Positions 40,901 through 52,051 are shown, counted from the stretch's first letter. The stretch is DNA of 64,000 bases from Gyrodactylus bullatarudis (GCA_012064415.1 SSNU01000034.1:235713-299712), one strand, 5' to 3'. Numbers and translations: made by a program. Notes: generated by a model from the sequence alone, not told the origin.

Positions 40901-43900
40901 TTGAATTTGTATATCTGAAGAATTCAATATGAAAAAAACACCGATCAATAAATTCTACAGAAAGAGAGTTGAGAGCCTAAGTGTTTCATTGAATCTTAAA
41001 ATAATATATGATAAAACATCCATTATTGCAACGATAATAAACTTTATGGTAAAGAAAATGCACCTGAAAATAAGCTACAGGCTGGTGTACAGAGGAATAT
41101 GTCTTTATTAGTAAATATTAAAGGTATTATAATCATGTTTTATTTGATCATGAAATATTTTATCTGGTTCGCTTTCATTTTCCAATCAAAATGTTTGGCT
41201 ATACTATTCTGTCATTTTTACTCAACTTCAAAATGCATGTCTTTCAAGCATGATATACAATATATGTGGTATCAACTACCCAGATTCATTATTAATTTAT
41301 CTCTTGATGATGATAATTTTATTTTTTGAATCATACATATTTTTGTGGGGATCTCATAGCATTGCACACAATCCATGTTTTTTTTGCTTTCATTTGTTCA
41401 TGCAATTTCGATTGTATTTTGCTTAGTATCTGATATTTTTCCAAATCTATTCGAGTCTTTTAACAGTTTTCTCTCTCTCATTTATTTAGTTTTAACCAAA
41501 ACACGAGAATGATGGGATATTTTTTGATATTCTCAACAGAATTTGAGCTCTCAGTAATTTTTTAGTTTTTGTATAGTTTAAGTAGTTGATGGTCTGATTA
41601 AATCATCATCCTAATTTGCTAAAATAAATTCAGTACTAACATTGAAATTCCTGGCTTGGCATTCTAGTGATACCTTTATAAAAATTCCTATTTTTGGTTG
41701 GAAAAACAATGACTGTTCAAGTTTAGAAATTTTATAAGATTTTCCGCAATCAGAAAAAGTACTAAGAATTTGTTTGAGCTCAGTAAAACTAAACAGGAAG
41801 ATTTTTTGCAAAACATTTAATATTTTTCTTAGGATAATCAGGAAAAAGTTTATTTTTCAAATTCCATGATGAAATGAGCTGTTGCAATGAAATAATTTCT
41901 GAAATGTTCAAATTATAAAATTCCCCAGTTTAAACCTTTGAGCTCAAAATTTTGCCCGATTTCGAAGATTTAAAACAATTCGATACTGATATTTCGGATA
42001 GACAAAAAATTCACTTTTTTTGATTTCTAGCAATGATGAAGGATTTCCGTGAACTTTTTTGGCCATAATCAAATCTCTAATCCGAAATATCATTATCGAA
42101 ATATTTTAAATCTTCAAAAACGACCAAAATTTTCAGCTCATAGGTTGAAAAATTGAGAAATTTGAAAGTCGACCTAATCAATGGGTTCTCTTTATCATGT
42201 AATTCTAAAAATAATTTTGTTTTATAAAGCCAACAAATCTTGTTTCACTGAGTTGAATTTGAATAAAATACTGCATGATATAATCCGACTCCTGTGTTTT
42301 TCGTTGATAAATTTCTTTCTCATGAGGAACTTGTACCCTGGTATGTATTTGATTGGGAAAACTTTCAAAATCATTTTTTGTTCAAGTAATTTGATTTAAA
42401 AATGACAGAAATGTAGCTTAGAACGTTTTATAATCGTGATATGAAAGGAAGCATTCTTATTTCATGATAAAGTCAACTGGGTTGATCAATTGCAATGCCT
42501 TATACTGATCTCTATATAAAACTAACTGGTGTAAAGTTGAGAATCCATGATTTTTCCATCAAGAATTTGAATATGTTTAGAAATTCAGATGATGTTGCCT
42601 ACTTTTATCCTTTGAAGAAAAAAATTTCCTCAAAAAAGATATAGATGCGAATTTCCCCTTTTTTGAACTCTGAGCTGAATTTTTTATCGATTTGAAAATT
42701 AACTATGCTCAATCTGTTGTAATACTTCACCTTATTATCGTATGGGAGTCGAATTTCGATTTCTTGATCATTTTCACTACTTGAAAATCAATTAAATTGA
42801 TTAATACAGCAAAATCCGGCTTTCTTGACAAATTCTGATTCTGAAACCCCTCTTTTGGCCATCCCTTCGCTTTCATATCAAAGTTCATAAAATTTGGTAA
42901 CTGTTAGAATTCTTGATGAAAAAATCATAGACTCTCAAGTTTATATATCAATTAGCTTTACATATTTCGGCACAAATGACATGAGAATGCTTGTTGAAAT
43001 AAAAACCATCTTCCTCACACACCTGCATTCGAATAGATTTACACATCCATGGGTTCTTATTAACCGAATGAAAGACGGCTGCAAAATGATGTTTTGTATG
43101 CATAATAACAAGAAAAGAGCCTTTTACCAAGGATTTGTCCAGTGTATATAACTGAGCTGTGTGTGTGTATGGTATATTTGCTTCTCTTTTGGTGAATATT
43201 TATAATCTTGCCTCGAATAACTTGTCAATGAGTGAGAACAAGAGAGAGAGAGAAATGATTGATTCTTGATCTGATCGGAATGCCGTTTACTCAAAGTATG
43301 TTACAGTATGTTATTTACTATTACAATATCATGATGGCGCTGATGTTTGAACTGCTTTGGTGATTTCAATTTTATTATCATCATAATTATGAGTTAATGC
43401 TGCCACGCCCCCCCCCTCCACACTTTGTAATTTTTAGCCAACCTGGCTCTTACACATGCATTCATAAAAATGACTTTGATTATAACAAAACTGCCTAGAA
43501 CAAGGCTGGGGTTTGAAATTTCCTCAACCTTTTCCAAAGTTTCATATTTGAGCTAATATTAAATATGATAAACATTAGAATTTATTGCATAATCGAAGAA
43601 AAAATGATTAAAAATCATTGTATCTTTCTTGAGAAATGACAATGAACCTTGTTTATTGTTTATTTACATTCATATTCTGAATGAAATTTGTAGAATGAAT
43701 TTTTCATGAAATTTATCATCAAGTTTTTATTTGAATTAATAAATAGAGAAAATTTTATTTTAGTTTAATTTAATACAGGTACAGTTCTGTATTTTATCAT
43801 CTACAAAAGTAATACATATTGGTATGTCTGTAGTTTTTTTAATGAAAAGGTTTATTGAATTCTGTGTATTTAAACGCAGTCATCATAAACCATCATAATA

Positions 43901-46900
43901 CAATTTTGTTAAATTCAAGTCAACCTCGTCTCTAACCCTTGTTGCTATATACAGGGTGTTTTTCTTCTAAAAGAGAAATTTGTTGAGAGAATATGATCTT
44001 ACTTAGAGATATTTTTACCATTTTTCAAGATACAATACTGTATTCCTTTATGCGTTTAATCTAAATCTAGTTGACATGAAGATGAGAATTTACCATTTTT
44101 ACAAAAAACTCGATATTTTCCTGCGGATCCACAGAAAAAAAATAATTTTTTGAATTCTTAAACGCAATGAGCTAATAAGATGTGGATATTCGAAAAAATT
44201 CCGAAAAAAATTCAATTTGACCGAAATTAGGCCGTTTTTTGCATCAATTTCCACTTTTTCAACTTGTGAACCCAATATTTTTATCGATTTCGATGATTCT
44301 AACCAGTTAAGTGATAATATTTGGGATCAAGATTAGAATTTGGCCATAGAGATAGCGAAGAAATTACTGTTCCAGAGAAAAAGTTAAACTTCCAGATTTT
44401 GGATAATTTGCCTTCGTGATAATCGAAAAACTCAAATGGTTCGATTTCCCAAAAAAAAACTGGCCTAATTTTGGTCAGATCGTTTTTTTTCGAATATCAA
44501 CATCTTTTTAGCTCATTCCGTTTTAGAATTTAAAAAATTATTTTTTTCTATGAATCCTGGGAAAAATATCGAGTTTTTTGTAAAAATACAAATCAAACTA
44601 AGAGATATCAACTTACGAAAATTAAAAAAACTACTAGAAAGAATACTAAAAGTCTTTAACATGAAGTTGCATAAACTTGCAGTTAATATGAAGAATGGAA
44701 TTTATGATTTTTACAAAATTCTCAATTTTTTCATCAGCAATTCGAATTTGATCAAGATTTTTTGGAATTGTAGATCACGACGCCTACATTCAAGATATGG
44801 AGAAAAGAGTGTTGAAATTATGGCGTAAAATTCAAACCTTTGAATGGCAGCATTTTTTGAACTTTGAGTTGAAAAATATTGCTGATTTCAAAGTGAGAAA
44901 TCACCACATCATCGTGTGAAAATTGAATTTTGATCATTTTCCCCACTTAAAAATCAATGAAATTCTGATGATTGAAGATCCCTGAAAAATTACGGATCTT
45001 CCGAAAATTAATTGGCGATATTCGGCTTTCTTGTCTTATTTTGATCCTAAAAATCAACTTTGGATCCCTCTCTCACGTTGAAATCAGCAAAAATTTTCAA
45101 CTCAAAGATCAAAAAATGAAAATTTGGCACTACTTCGAGGCTTGGAACATTTCATAATTTTCTTTAAATTTGTTTTTTCTCCATATAGTGAAAGTGGCCC
45201 TCATGATCTAGATCCCATCTTCTTATTAACTAGGTGTGGATGCGTGGCATAAATTGAAGATTTCTTACATTTCCCTATTGCATTAGATAGGGGAACAATC
45301 TATTAATGAATGTTTACTACAGCAGAATTAATGAGTTTCATGAAAAGTTCCTTCTTCATTGGTTCATGTTCAGTGGACTTTGATCGAAAAAATCATGTCA
45401 GAATTTTTATTCATTTCATCTTTCAAAGTGAAACACAAGGATGAAAATAACAACGACATGATCGATTCCCTCGAATTCAAGGATACTGACAAGGATGGTG
45501 TTGCCGATTATCTGGATAACGACGATGACGATGATGGAATTCCAGACACTGAAGATGACGACGATGATGGTGATGGTTTATTGGATCAATTTGAAGATGA
45601 AAATCACAATGATATTCCCGATCAAGAGGAGCAAGGTGATTCTGACGGGGATGGAATTATTGATTTGATGGACATTGATGATGACAATGATGGAATCAAC
45701 GACGATGAGGATGCCCAACCAAAGTCAAAAGGTTTGCTACACATTCTTAATTTCATACTTTTTTTCAAGGATCAATTAACTCAGAATAAAGTTTCTTATA
45801 ACTTGTTTGGCCATTTGTTCATTCGATAGAGGATTTTGATAGAAAAATCCTCTTATTCTATATATTTTTCTGATATAGAAAATCTGATTTGAGAATTTTG
45901 ATTTTTAAATCCGCGCCAACAACTTTTTAATGAATTTTACTATGATACTTGATAGAGTTTACGTTTTTGAGTATGAGTCAGTATGAGAATTTTTCTGATA
46001 GTTATTTAGAACCTCTTCTCTACATATACTGATCCTTTTCTGAAATTTTTAACGCGTTTTTAACCCTTTCAGGTCCGAGTCTATTTGATGACTTCAAACA
46101 TTGAATATAAATACATATTCGGAATCAGAATGAATTATAGATGAATAATAAAACCTTAAATCATCTGAAAACCTTTTAATAAAAAATTCTTTTTCGACAC
46201 TTTTCAATACTTTTTTCCTATCTACTTTCAAGCGACCACACAAGTAATTGTAGTATTTTTTAAATAAATAAGTTGAATTTAGTCTATCCCAATGAAATAC
46301 CTCATGGTTCAACTTTTTTCGGGAAGATAGATAAAAAGTTATTAAATGGTGTGTATCTTTTATTCATAGGATTTTTATTTTAGGTTTTATATTTTGGCCC
46401 ACATATGGGCCACGGACCTGAAAGGGAAAAAAAATTTTGGGAAAATGGGTTTTTTTTTTTGAAATTTAAATCGTTTCTTTTGGTTTGAAGAGAATTTCTT
46501 TTAGAATTAAGAGTCTACATTCTCAAAGGTTTGAATTTCATGTCAATGATGAACATGATTTGCAAAGCAAGTGATTAATTTTGAGAATCTGGAGATTATG
46601 GTTGGAAATTTTTCCTAAAAGAGTCTCGTCTTTCCAACATTTACGAGAGGAAAAATTACTCAAGATACTTGAGATTATACTCCTTAAATGATTTCTTTAT
46701 TCTATGAATTTATTCATTATTCCAGCCCACATTATGCCAAAGAAGAAGCAAACAATGGAAAAATCATTATCAAAGGTTCAAGTTGTGAAAGCTCAAGAAA
46801 AAAAGGCAGCAAAACCTCAGCAGGTGAGCAAAATTTATTGAATTTGGAAATTTACTCTCTAATCACATTATATAAACTTAATCAAACATTTCGCTTAGGA

Positions 46901-48224
46901 CCATTGACCACCCCAGTCTGAAGAAATATCATTGGGGCATTTAGTTTTCCGTTTAACTCGTGTTTTCAACCCTTTTGTGTGATTTTCCCTATAAAGGGCG
47001 AGGTTTTCAGTTATTACGCAGGTCCGAACAATATCACATGATCTATCTAATAATATACGCTAAACATATCTCAAAAATACCAAAAATTCCTGAAGAGATA
47101 CCTAAACTTGGATGAAATAACCAAGATTAGTAAAATTTGGTTTCAATAGAAAATCGACTTTCTTAGATGGGATCAAAAGAATCTTATTGAATAGAATTCC
47201 TATCAGAATCTCATTTAGAATCGTTTTATATCAATGTTGAGTCTTTCTCGATTGGTTTTATTATCGTCTCGAATCGAGACTCTCGATAGAGTTAAGGGTA
47301 AATTTTTAAAGTACGAAAAATTGTGTTTTTTAACCTTTAATCAGGGAGGTCTTACAGAGTTTCAGAGCATCAGAACATAAAATATCCCTTTTTAAGGGGC
47401 TCTAAAAAAACCTGTTCTATGTGGGGGGGTCTACCTACCCTCATCCGGAAATTGGGGTCCAATGGACCCCAAATCTATTTCTATTTTCAATAATTCTCGA
47501 ATTTTCTATTCTTCGAGATAGGTTTTACTTATTAATAAAACAAGACCCATTTTTTTCTTTGTAATAATCCTGTTTGTAATGATCATTCAAAAGTTTTATA
47601 CGAATTATTTGAGCAATAAAACCACGCTATTTTTCTTTCATCCGTTTGAGGGTTAAAAGCGACCAATAAAAACAAGGTTTTTGCATTCTTAGATCGAGTA
47701 TATTCTCCATTTAATAAGAAGCATATTGTGAATTTTAGTTTTTTCCTGAATTTTATCTACAGACAGAGACTAAGCAGAAAAAACCGTTGTCATTTTTATC
47801 ATTTAAACATTGATCGCTGATCGATAAATATGAATTTTACACTCTTTTCATACTATTCCAATAGAAGAAGCCATCGCCTGCTGTTGTGAAGGAAACGCCA
47901 AAAGTTGTTGATGAAGATGAAGACGATGATAATTCTGACGACGACGACGATGATGATGATGACGACGAAGAAGAAGAGGAAGAAACCAAGAAGTCAGAGG
48001 CAACAAAAGATGAAGATGACGATAACGATGAAGATGACGATAACGATGAAGATGATGACGACAACAATGAAGAAGATGACGACGATGAGGAAGCTTCTGC
48101 TTCTGATGGTAAAGCAACCTTTCGAAAATTTGTCAAAGGTGTCCTCAAGAGGTTGGAAAACTTTTTTGGCACTGAAGACGACGGAGATGACGATGACAAT
48201 GGAGACGATGAGGACGAAGAATAA
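25931..48224 (+). CDS. Giant acidic DGDGIPD-repeat (thrombospondin type 3-like) protein
   Basis: Seventeen exons: 25931-26018, 26568-26819, 27971-28306, 29528-29767, 29833-29966, 31513-31746, 33685-33936, 34192-34255, 35053-35238, 35711-35818, 36854-37039, 38007-38272, 38326-38463, 39190-40282, 45429-45731, 46726-46823 and 47865-48224. All phases match, giving 4338 nt and 1445 residues. Order: a Glu/Asp-rich start; a Lys/Pro/Ser linker; many units of the type DxDxDGIPDxxD with occasional Cys (DCDGIPD, GDGIPDC); a Lys-rich linker; a second repeat array in the 1.1-kb exon; a third short array; and an acidic C-terminus closed by a basic amphipathic stretch (FRKFVKGVLKRLENFF). Such Asp loops bind calcium in thrombospondins and bacterial adhesins. 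No enzyme domain, membrane segment or KDEL is seen. The first exon has no ATG, so the 5' end is unresolved (see findings). It could be a secreted or ER calcium-binding or matrix protein; the function is inferred only. Confidence 0.85.
28495..28840 (-). mobile_element. Penelope-like element 3' fragment
   Basis: Near reverse complement of 63.63-63.97 kb. It covers the end of the endonuclease ORF (with frame lesions) and the whole 3' tail. It lies in the intron after the third exon of the repeat gene, antisense to it. Confidence 0.75.
30110..30545 (-). mobile_element. GC-richer transposon-like insert with basic ORF
   Basis: A stretch with strong G/T bias on the plus strand amid AT-rich intron DNA. 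The minus strand has an ATG at 30492 opening 78 codons (MKKQHTKQQAQDPQNPATPN onward) rich in Lys, Pro and Gln, with clusters such as KTKRKKGKK. It resembles the basic head of a retroelement ORF1/gag, but no defining motif is present. Confidence 0.35.
31801..32172 (+). mobile_element. TTAA-MITE copy
   Basis: Starts TTAACCCTTAAA and ends TTTTTAAGGGTTTA, with the family core TTTGAATTAGTATAGCAC. It sits in the intron after exon six of the repeat gene. Confidence 0.65.
32255..32900. repeat. Fold-back (long palindromic) repeat
   Basis: Begins AGTTGACATGAAGATGAG and ends with its inverse, CTTCATGTCAACT. Further inward blocks such as GAATTCTAAAACAGAATGAG and AATTCAATCTGACC recur inverted on the other side. 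It could form a long hairpin and is probably a non-autonomous fold-back element. Confidence 0.6.
35285..35471 (+). mobile_element. TTAA-MITE fragment
   Basis: Retains CTTTGAATTAGTATAGCA and the right end GTTTAAGGGTTAA. The left half is lost. It lies within an intron of the repeat gene. Confidence 0.55.
39331..40245 (+). repeat. Tandem 36-nt DGDGIPDYLEDx coding repeat
   Basis: Inside one long exon, a 12-residue unit (DGDGIPDYLEDT and variants) is repeated head to tail in arrays at about 39331-39525, 39750-39895, 39945-40050 and 40105-40245, separated by Lys/Ser-rich spacers. This is the purest repeat tract of the gene, and the long uninterrupted exon suggests recent expansion. Confidence 0.85.
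41930..42170. repeat. Dispersed fold-back family, fragment
   Basis: Contains the family block AATTCGATACTGATATTTCGG and an inverted partner near 42085, within the 5.1-kb intron. Confidence 0.4.
42600..42890 (+). repeat. Second dispersed repeat, copy 1
   Basis: Shares TTTTTTGAACT followed by GAGYTGAA, TTGATCATTTTC, and CCGGCTTTCTTG-type sequence with 44830-45130, in the same order and spacing. No ORF. Confidence 0.45.
44066..44605. repeat. Fold-back repeat, second good copy
   Basis: Left arm AGTTGACATGAAGATGAG and AAAAACTCGATATTTTCC; the right side reads the inverse (GAAAAATATCGAGTTTTTTG). It is the same family as 32255-32900. Confidence 0.6.
44830..45130 (+). repeat. Second dispersed repeat, copy 2
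   Basis: Partner of 42600-42890, just downstream of a fold-back copy in the same intron. Confidence 0.45.
46064..46426. mobile_element. Small MITE with 14-bp terminal inverted repeats
   Basis: Begins CCCTTTCAGGTCCG after TTAA and ends with the exact inverse CGGACCTGAAAGGG. It is 363 bp and non-coding, in an intron of the repeat gene. The TTAA at the right is degraded to A-rich sequence. Confidence 0.65.
47335..47655. mobile_element. Possible TTAA-flanked MITE with central palindrome
   Basis: Bounded by TTTTTAACC at the left and GAGGGTTAAAA at the right. A perfect palindrome with 10-bp arms (TTGGGGTCCA, one central base, inverse) lies at 47452-47472. The ends are short, so the call is weak. 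Confidence 0.3.
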
Positions 48225-48729
48225 ACATTCTATTACTACTAGATCGTGTCCTCATTTATTCTGTATTCATTGAAGAGAATAGTTTTTTTCTCTTTGCTTT
48301 TTAGTATCAACTACTATCGAGTAGTTTTATTTTTCTCGAAAAAAGTTTATTGAATCTAGGAATTTATTTTCTCTCAAAACCAATTTCTATCTATCCCAAG
48401 AGTAATCAGACAAACTTAAACCCAAGGAAAGAACAACCTGTACCTCAGCCCTTTACTCGCCTTCATTAACGACCTTCTTTTAATGGATATTATAATAAAT
48501 TTATTCACATTCTCTGGCTGTGTATGATTTTTATCTTTCTATGTGACACGTAATGATCATTACAGATCACGTTTAGTAATTTGAATGCCGATTAGATCAA
48601 AATTAGTATTACTGATTCAGTAATGACAAACTACCATTTTATTAGAGAGTCTTAGAGACGTAAAATAATGAAAACAATGAAAAAATTATTAGGATTGATT
48701 ATTTGTTAAAAGATTAAATTATTATTATT

Positions 48730-49164
48730 TTAGACAACTCTCTTATATGTCCTTGTGCAGACGACATCTTTTGCCTTAATTATCATGACTAATTTGTCAT
48801 CTTTAATTTCTCTAGAGATTTCAGTTCTCGCCCTCTTGTCATGTTCCTGGATTTGTTTGAGAACATGGCTATCCTCTGACTCAAAGCTGACCTTAGTTTT
48901 GACTTTATTATCGTCAGCAGTGGTCTCTTCGCATTCTTCGTCTAGTTTGAAAACAAATTTTGTTGACTTGAGACGTGTTGCACTATGCCATTCGTAGCTA
49001 CCATCATCGAGTTTTTTAAAAGTAACTCTTGGTATAAGCTTATTCGCAGCTTGACGTGTGATCCAACTGACTTCGTAGACTTTCATAAGTTCATCGAATT
49101 TATCAGATGTATCGAGATCCCATTCACCGAGGAAGCTTTTCATTTTTTCGTCATTCTTGGACAT
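48730..49164 (-). CDS. FABP: Fatty-acid-binding protein (P2-type lipocalin)
   Basis: Small cytosolic carrier of fatty acids. A single exon with ATG at 49164 (MSKNDEKMKSFLGEWDL); an in-frame TTG lies upstream but no better ATG. 144 residues against 130-135 typical. Motifs of the family: FLGEWDLDTSDKFDELMK at the N-terminus, IPRVTFKKLDDGSYEWHS mid-protein and the C-terminal VVCTRTYKRV, where Arg-x-Tyr contacts the ligand carboxylate. It is intronless, unlike vertebrate FABP genes with three introns. It is 267 bp downstream of CCDC12 on the same strand and preceded by a dense set of CCAAT boxes. Confidence 0.9.
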   Translation of the reverse strand: MSKNDEKMKSFLGEWDLDTSDKFDELMKVYEVSWITRQAANKLIPRVTFKKLDDGSYEWHSATRLKSTKFVFKLDEECEETTADDNKVKTKVSFESEDSHVLKQIQEHDKRARTEISREIKDDKLVMIIKAKDVVCTRTYKRVV

Positions 49165-49244
49165 GGTTAAGTTGGTAAACAATTTAAATTAAACAAAGTG
49201 GAGAAACGAATTTCAGTTTGTATACTTCACATTAACTCATTTCT

Positions 49245-49383
49245 ATTGGTTGCTTATTTTTATTGGTTGGAATCTGACCAATCAGGATAAAGCATAAAAT
49301 ATACGTTTAAATAGAGCAGTAAGAATAGAAAATTCTAGATACGGTATTGGAACTAGCCAATAGCAGCTGTTGTAAAAACCAAT
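49245..49383 (-). promoter_or_regulatory. Cluster of six CCAAT/ATTGG boxes before FABP
   Basis: ATTGG at 49245, 49262 and 49346; CCAAT at 49278, 49357 and 49379. They lie between the CCDC12 stop and the FABP start, an unusual density for 139 bp and consistent with NF-Y-type control. Confidence 0.5.
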
Positions 49384-49431
49384 ATTGTATAGTAAATGAA
49401 TATTTATTTTTATACAAAGTGTATTCACAGT

Positions 49432-50160
49432 TTATGATTCATTGGCAGGTGTTGTAGCTCCCAAATCCTTGTTAATAATGAACCGTTCTCCTATTTTAAT
49501 GAAAAAAAATCAAAATTTTTATTCCAGTATGAACTAAAAGACAAAACTTACTAACTATTTCCGCAATAGCTCTCATTGTCCGTTTTTCCAACTTTTTCAA
49601 CTTCTTTTCTACCGATCTCTTCAGATCCCAATCCGGTTTCCTTGGAGCCAAATTCATAAGATTCTGATAAACGAGAAGAATTAGTTATTCTCATTAAAAA
49701 TATTTACATTTTAGGTACTAACAATGTCCTCGACAGTTTTTTCATTTTTCCCCGCTTTCACATATTCTGATATTTCTGATCTGACATCAATCATTGATGG
49801 ATCTGGGAGTTCACCATCTTTCAGATTACTCGATAGAGGCCTGTAGTTACGGAATATAGGCTCTGGTAGTTTGTCTTTGCAAATGTTCAATATTGTGTTC
49901 TCTTGTTAATGTAATATTTTGAATTTTTATTTCATATTTTTGAAGTTTTAAAACTCACCTTGCATGGCTTCATCCTCGTCCACGTAATCTTTGTCTGCAT
50001 TCGTATTCTGATCGTCGTCTGTTAATTTTCTAAGATTTCTTAAACGTTCCTTCCTACGTATGGCTTCCTCATGTAACTTGCCGACTTTTGAGTCTTGACT
50101 TTTTGTTTCTGCATTGTCTGTGGGCTTTGCGGGATCCCTGGGGTCTTCTGAATTTTCCTC
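49432..50160 (-). CDS. CCDC12: CCDC12 (Cwf18) spliceosome-associated protein
   Basis: Small nuclear protein of the activated spliceosome. Exons on the minus strand: 50160-49959, 49874-49723 (or from 49862), 49663-49552 and 49490-49432. Phases agree, giving about 174 residues without the start (family about 165). Conserved: KLHEEAIRRKERLRNLRK near the start, EPIFRNYRPL, and the signature NLAPRKPDWDLKRSVEKKL then KRTMRAIAEIVRERF. The first exon follows a TTTTAG acceptor in phase 0 and has no ATG before codon 67. A one-codon exon (ATG then GTTTAC near 50307) could supply the start, or a spliced leader could. The stop of ACVR2 is only 220 bp upstream. Confidence 0.85.
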
Positions 50161-50380
50161 CTAAAAGTACAAATTTATTATGAAAGAAATGAGGAATAAA
50201 TGGAATCTAGTGAAAGGAAGAGTATTTGCTCGTAAAAAATTACTGTATAATAAAAATATGATTATCAAATAATAATAATAATAATAATGATGAAACAATA
50301 GAAAATTGTAAACCATGTTTTTCAATAAAAATATTCTTTTGTTCTGATGCAATGGTTGAGGCAAAATATGCGCTGATTGA

Positions 50381-52015
50381 CTAGACTACAAGAGAGTTCT
50401 TTGTGAGATACTCCCTGAGAATATTAGAGAATCTCTCGTAAATACAGCCAGCTGGAAGACGTGCTTCTGCATCATGGTCCCAAGATTGTTGAATGCTTTC
50501 CCATACAGCATTTATTGTCTAGGTAAAAGATAGATGGTCAGAAAGAATAGTAAATAATTTTGATTCAAGTTTTATACTTGCCTCATTAGTAGACCACCAT
50601 GATTTGGCCCTAGGGCGAGCTCTATTGATGAGGATTAGAGAATGCAAGGCTTCTATTGAGGGATTGTCGCCGAGTTCAAACTGAAAAGGTAGCTGATGAT
50701 CCTCAACCTGCTCCTCTAAGTTGGGACTATTTCTCGTTCTCCATAAAAGCTCCCAAAAGATCAGAGCCATAGCATAAACGTCAATGCGCATAAATGATTC
50801 TCTACTAAACTGAATTGCTCCGTCAATAACCTCCGGAGCCATATATCTCCTTGTTCCAACTTGAAAATGAGAATCTCCGATTGAAGTTCCAGTCTCAAAA
50901 ATGATTGCAAAACCAAAATCTGCTATGCATGCATTGTTAAAATCATCCTTGATAAGAATATTCGAGGATTTCAAATCACGATGAACAATCAAAGGCTTTG
51001 CTGTTGAATCAGCAAATTCTTCAGAATGAAGATATGTAAGACCTCTGGAGATGCTAATGCCAATTCTTAGCATTTGTTCAATACTAAGAGTATTTTTCTT
51101 TAAAAAATCAAAACAACTTCCATTTCTTTGGTACTCTGTGACGATCCAATAATTTTTGACAAATGCATCATCTGAATAATTTAATGCAGACACTAGACTC
51201 GTCCTATCTTCTTTAACATCAACGCTATCAAAACCGATGTACTTTAAGATATCTGGATGATTCATGAATTTGTATTTGAATATTGTCAACTCATTTTCCC
51301 AACTGCGTTTGTCAGCTTCTTTAAATATTTTTATGGCAACATTTTTGACTGTATCGTTATAGTTGAGTTCTCCAAGCCAGATTTTTCCAAAACGACCGTG
51401 ACCAAGTTGACTGATTATCTTGCAATATCGTGTTATTTCAGTTATTCCTTCACTTTTAGGAAATGACTTCTGTTTCATTTCAATTTCATCAACATCTTCT
51501 TTAGCCAACTTGTCATTAATAGAATTTTTAGCCAGTCCATAACTTAGCCATCGAAATTTCCTTCTTACGAGAATAAATCCGATTGTTATAAATATAATAG
51601 ATGCTATTAAAAATGGCCAGATATAAATATGTATCTTTGATTTTACAGTATAAGGAGGCGTAAATGGAGAAGGCGTTGATGTTTCATTGAAAAAAGAATA
51701 AGAATATTTGATATGAGGATTATTGTTGCACATTTCTTCATTGCAGCAGCAATAAGGAGAAATTTTTGAAGTAAAATGACAGAAACCAGGTTCGCTTTGA
51801 CATATACTAAATTTATTGCAACCGGCCAAGATAAGTTTTTTTTCTTTCAAGATTTTGAAGCAACCAGTCAAACATTCTATTACTTCAGAGACGCAATCTG
51901 GGCCAAAGCATTTACATTTTAAAGAATTATTCGAAATTGACATTATGATATATTGTATAAAAACAATATTTATATGAATCAATTGAGCAAATACATTTTT
52001 GTTTATATGTGTCAT
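50381..52015 (-). CDS. ACVR2: Type II activin/TGF-beta receptor Ser/Thr kinase
   Basis: Single-pass receptor that binds activin/BMP ligands and phosphorylates type I receptors. Exons 52015-50582 and 50518-50381; 523 residues (ACVR2 about 510). The N-terminus is hydrophobic (signal-like, to about residue 25). The Cys-rich ectodomain ends CCCNEEMCNNN. Transmembrane segment at about 128-150. Kinase with GHGRFGKIW, VAIKIF, HRDLKSSN, ADFGFA and GTRRYMAPEVIDGAIQF followed by MRIDVYAMALIFWEL, diagnostic of type II rather than type I (no GS box). The C-terminal WDHDAEARLPAGC lies in the second exon, reached by a GC-AG intron (GCAAGT...CTAG, 50581-50519). Without that splice the protein would end in unrelated residues. 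An upstream non-coding exon is possible. Confidence 0.92.
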
Positions 52016-52034
52016 AATTCCGAAATTTGAACAG

Positions 52035-52051
52035 AGTCTGTTAAACAGACT
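52035..52051. promoter_or_regulatory. 17-bp palindrome before the ACVR2 start
   Basis: AGTCTGTTAAACAGACT is a perfect inverted repeat with a single central base, 20 bp upstream of the ATG. Each half holds GTCTG/CAGAC, the core bound by Smad proteins. The role is inferred. Confidence 0.35.

Noticed and set aside
47837..48199. Long Ser-rich ORF on the minus strand
   Set aside because: It is the antisense shadow of the GAT/GAC/GAA-rich acidic last exon of the repeat gene; the same holds for the Ser-rich minus ORFs at 26509-26772 and 39186-39434.
50161..50364. 67-codon minus ORF before CCDC12
   Set aside because: Poly-Tyr/Leu/Phe translation of a TTA microsatellite; it is intron or leader sequence, not protein.
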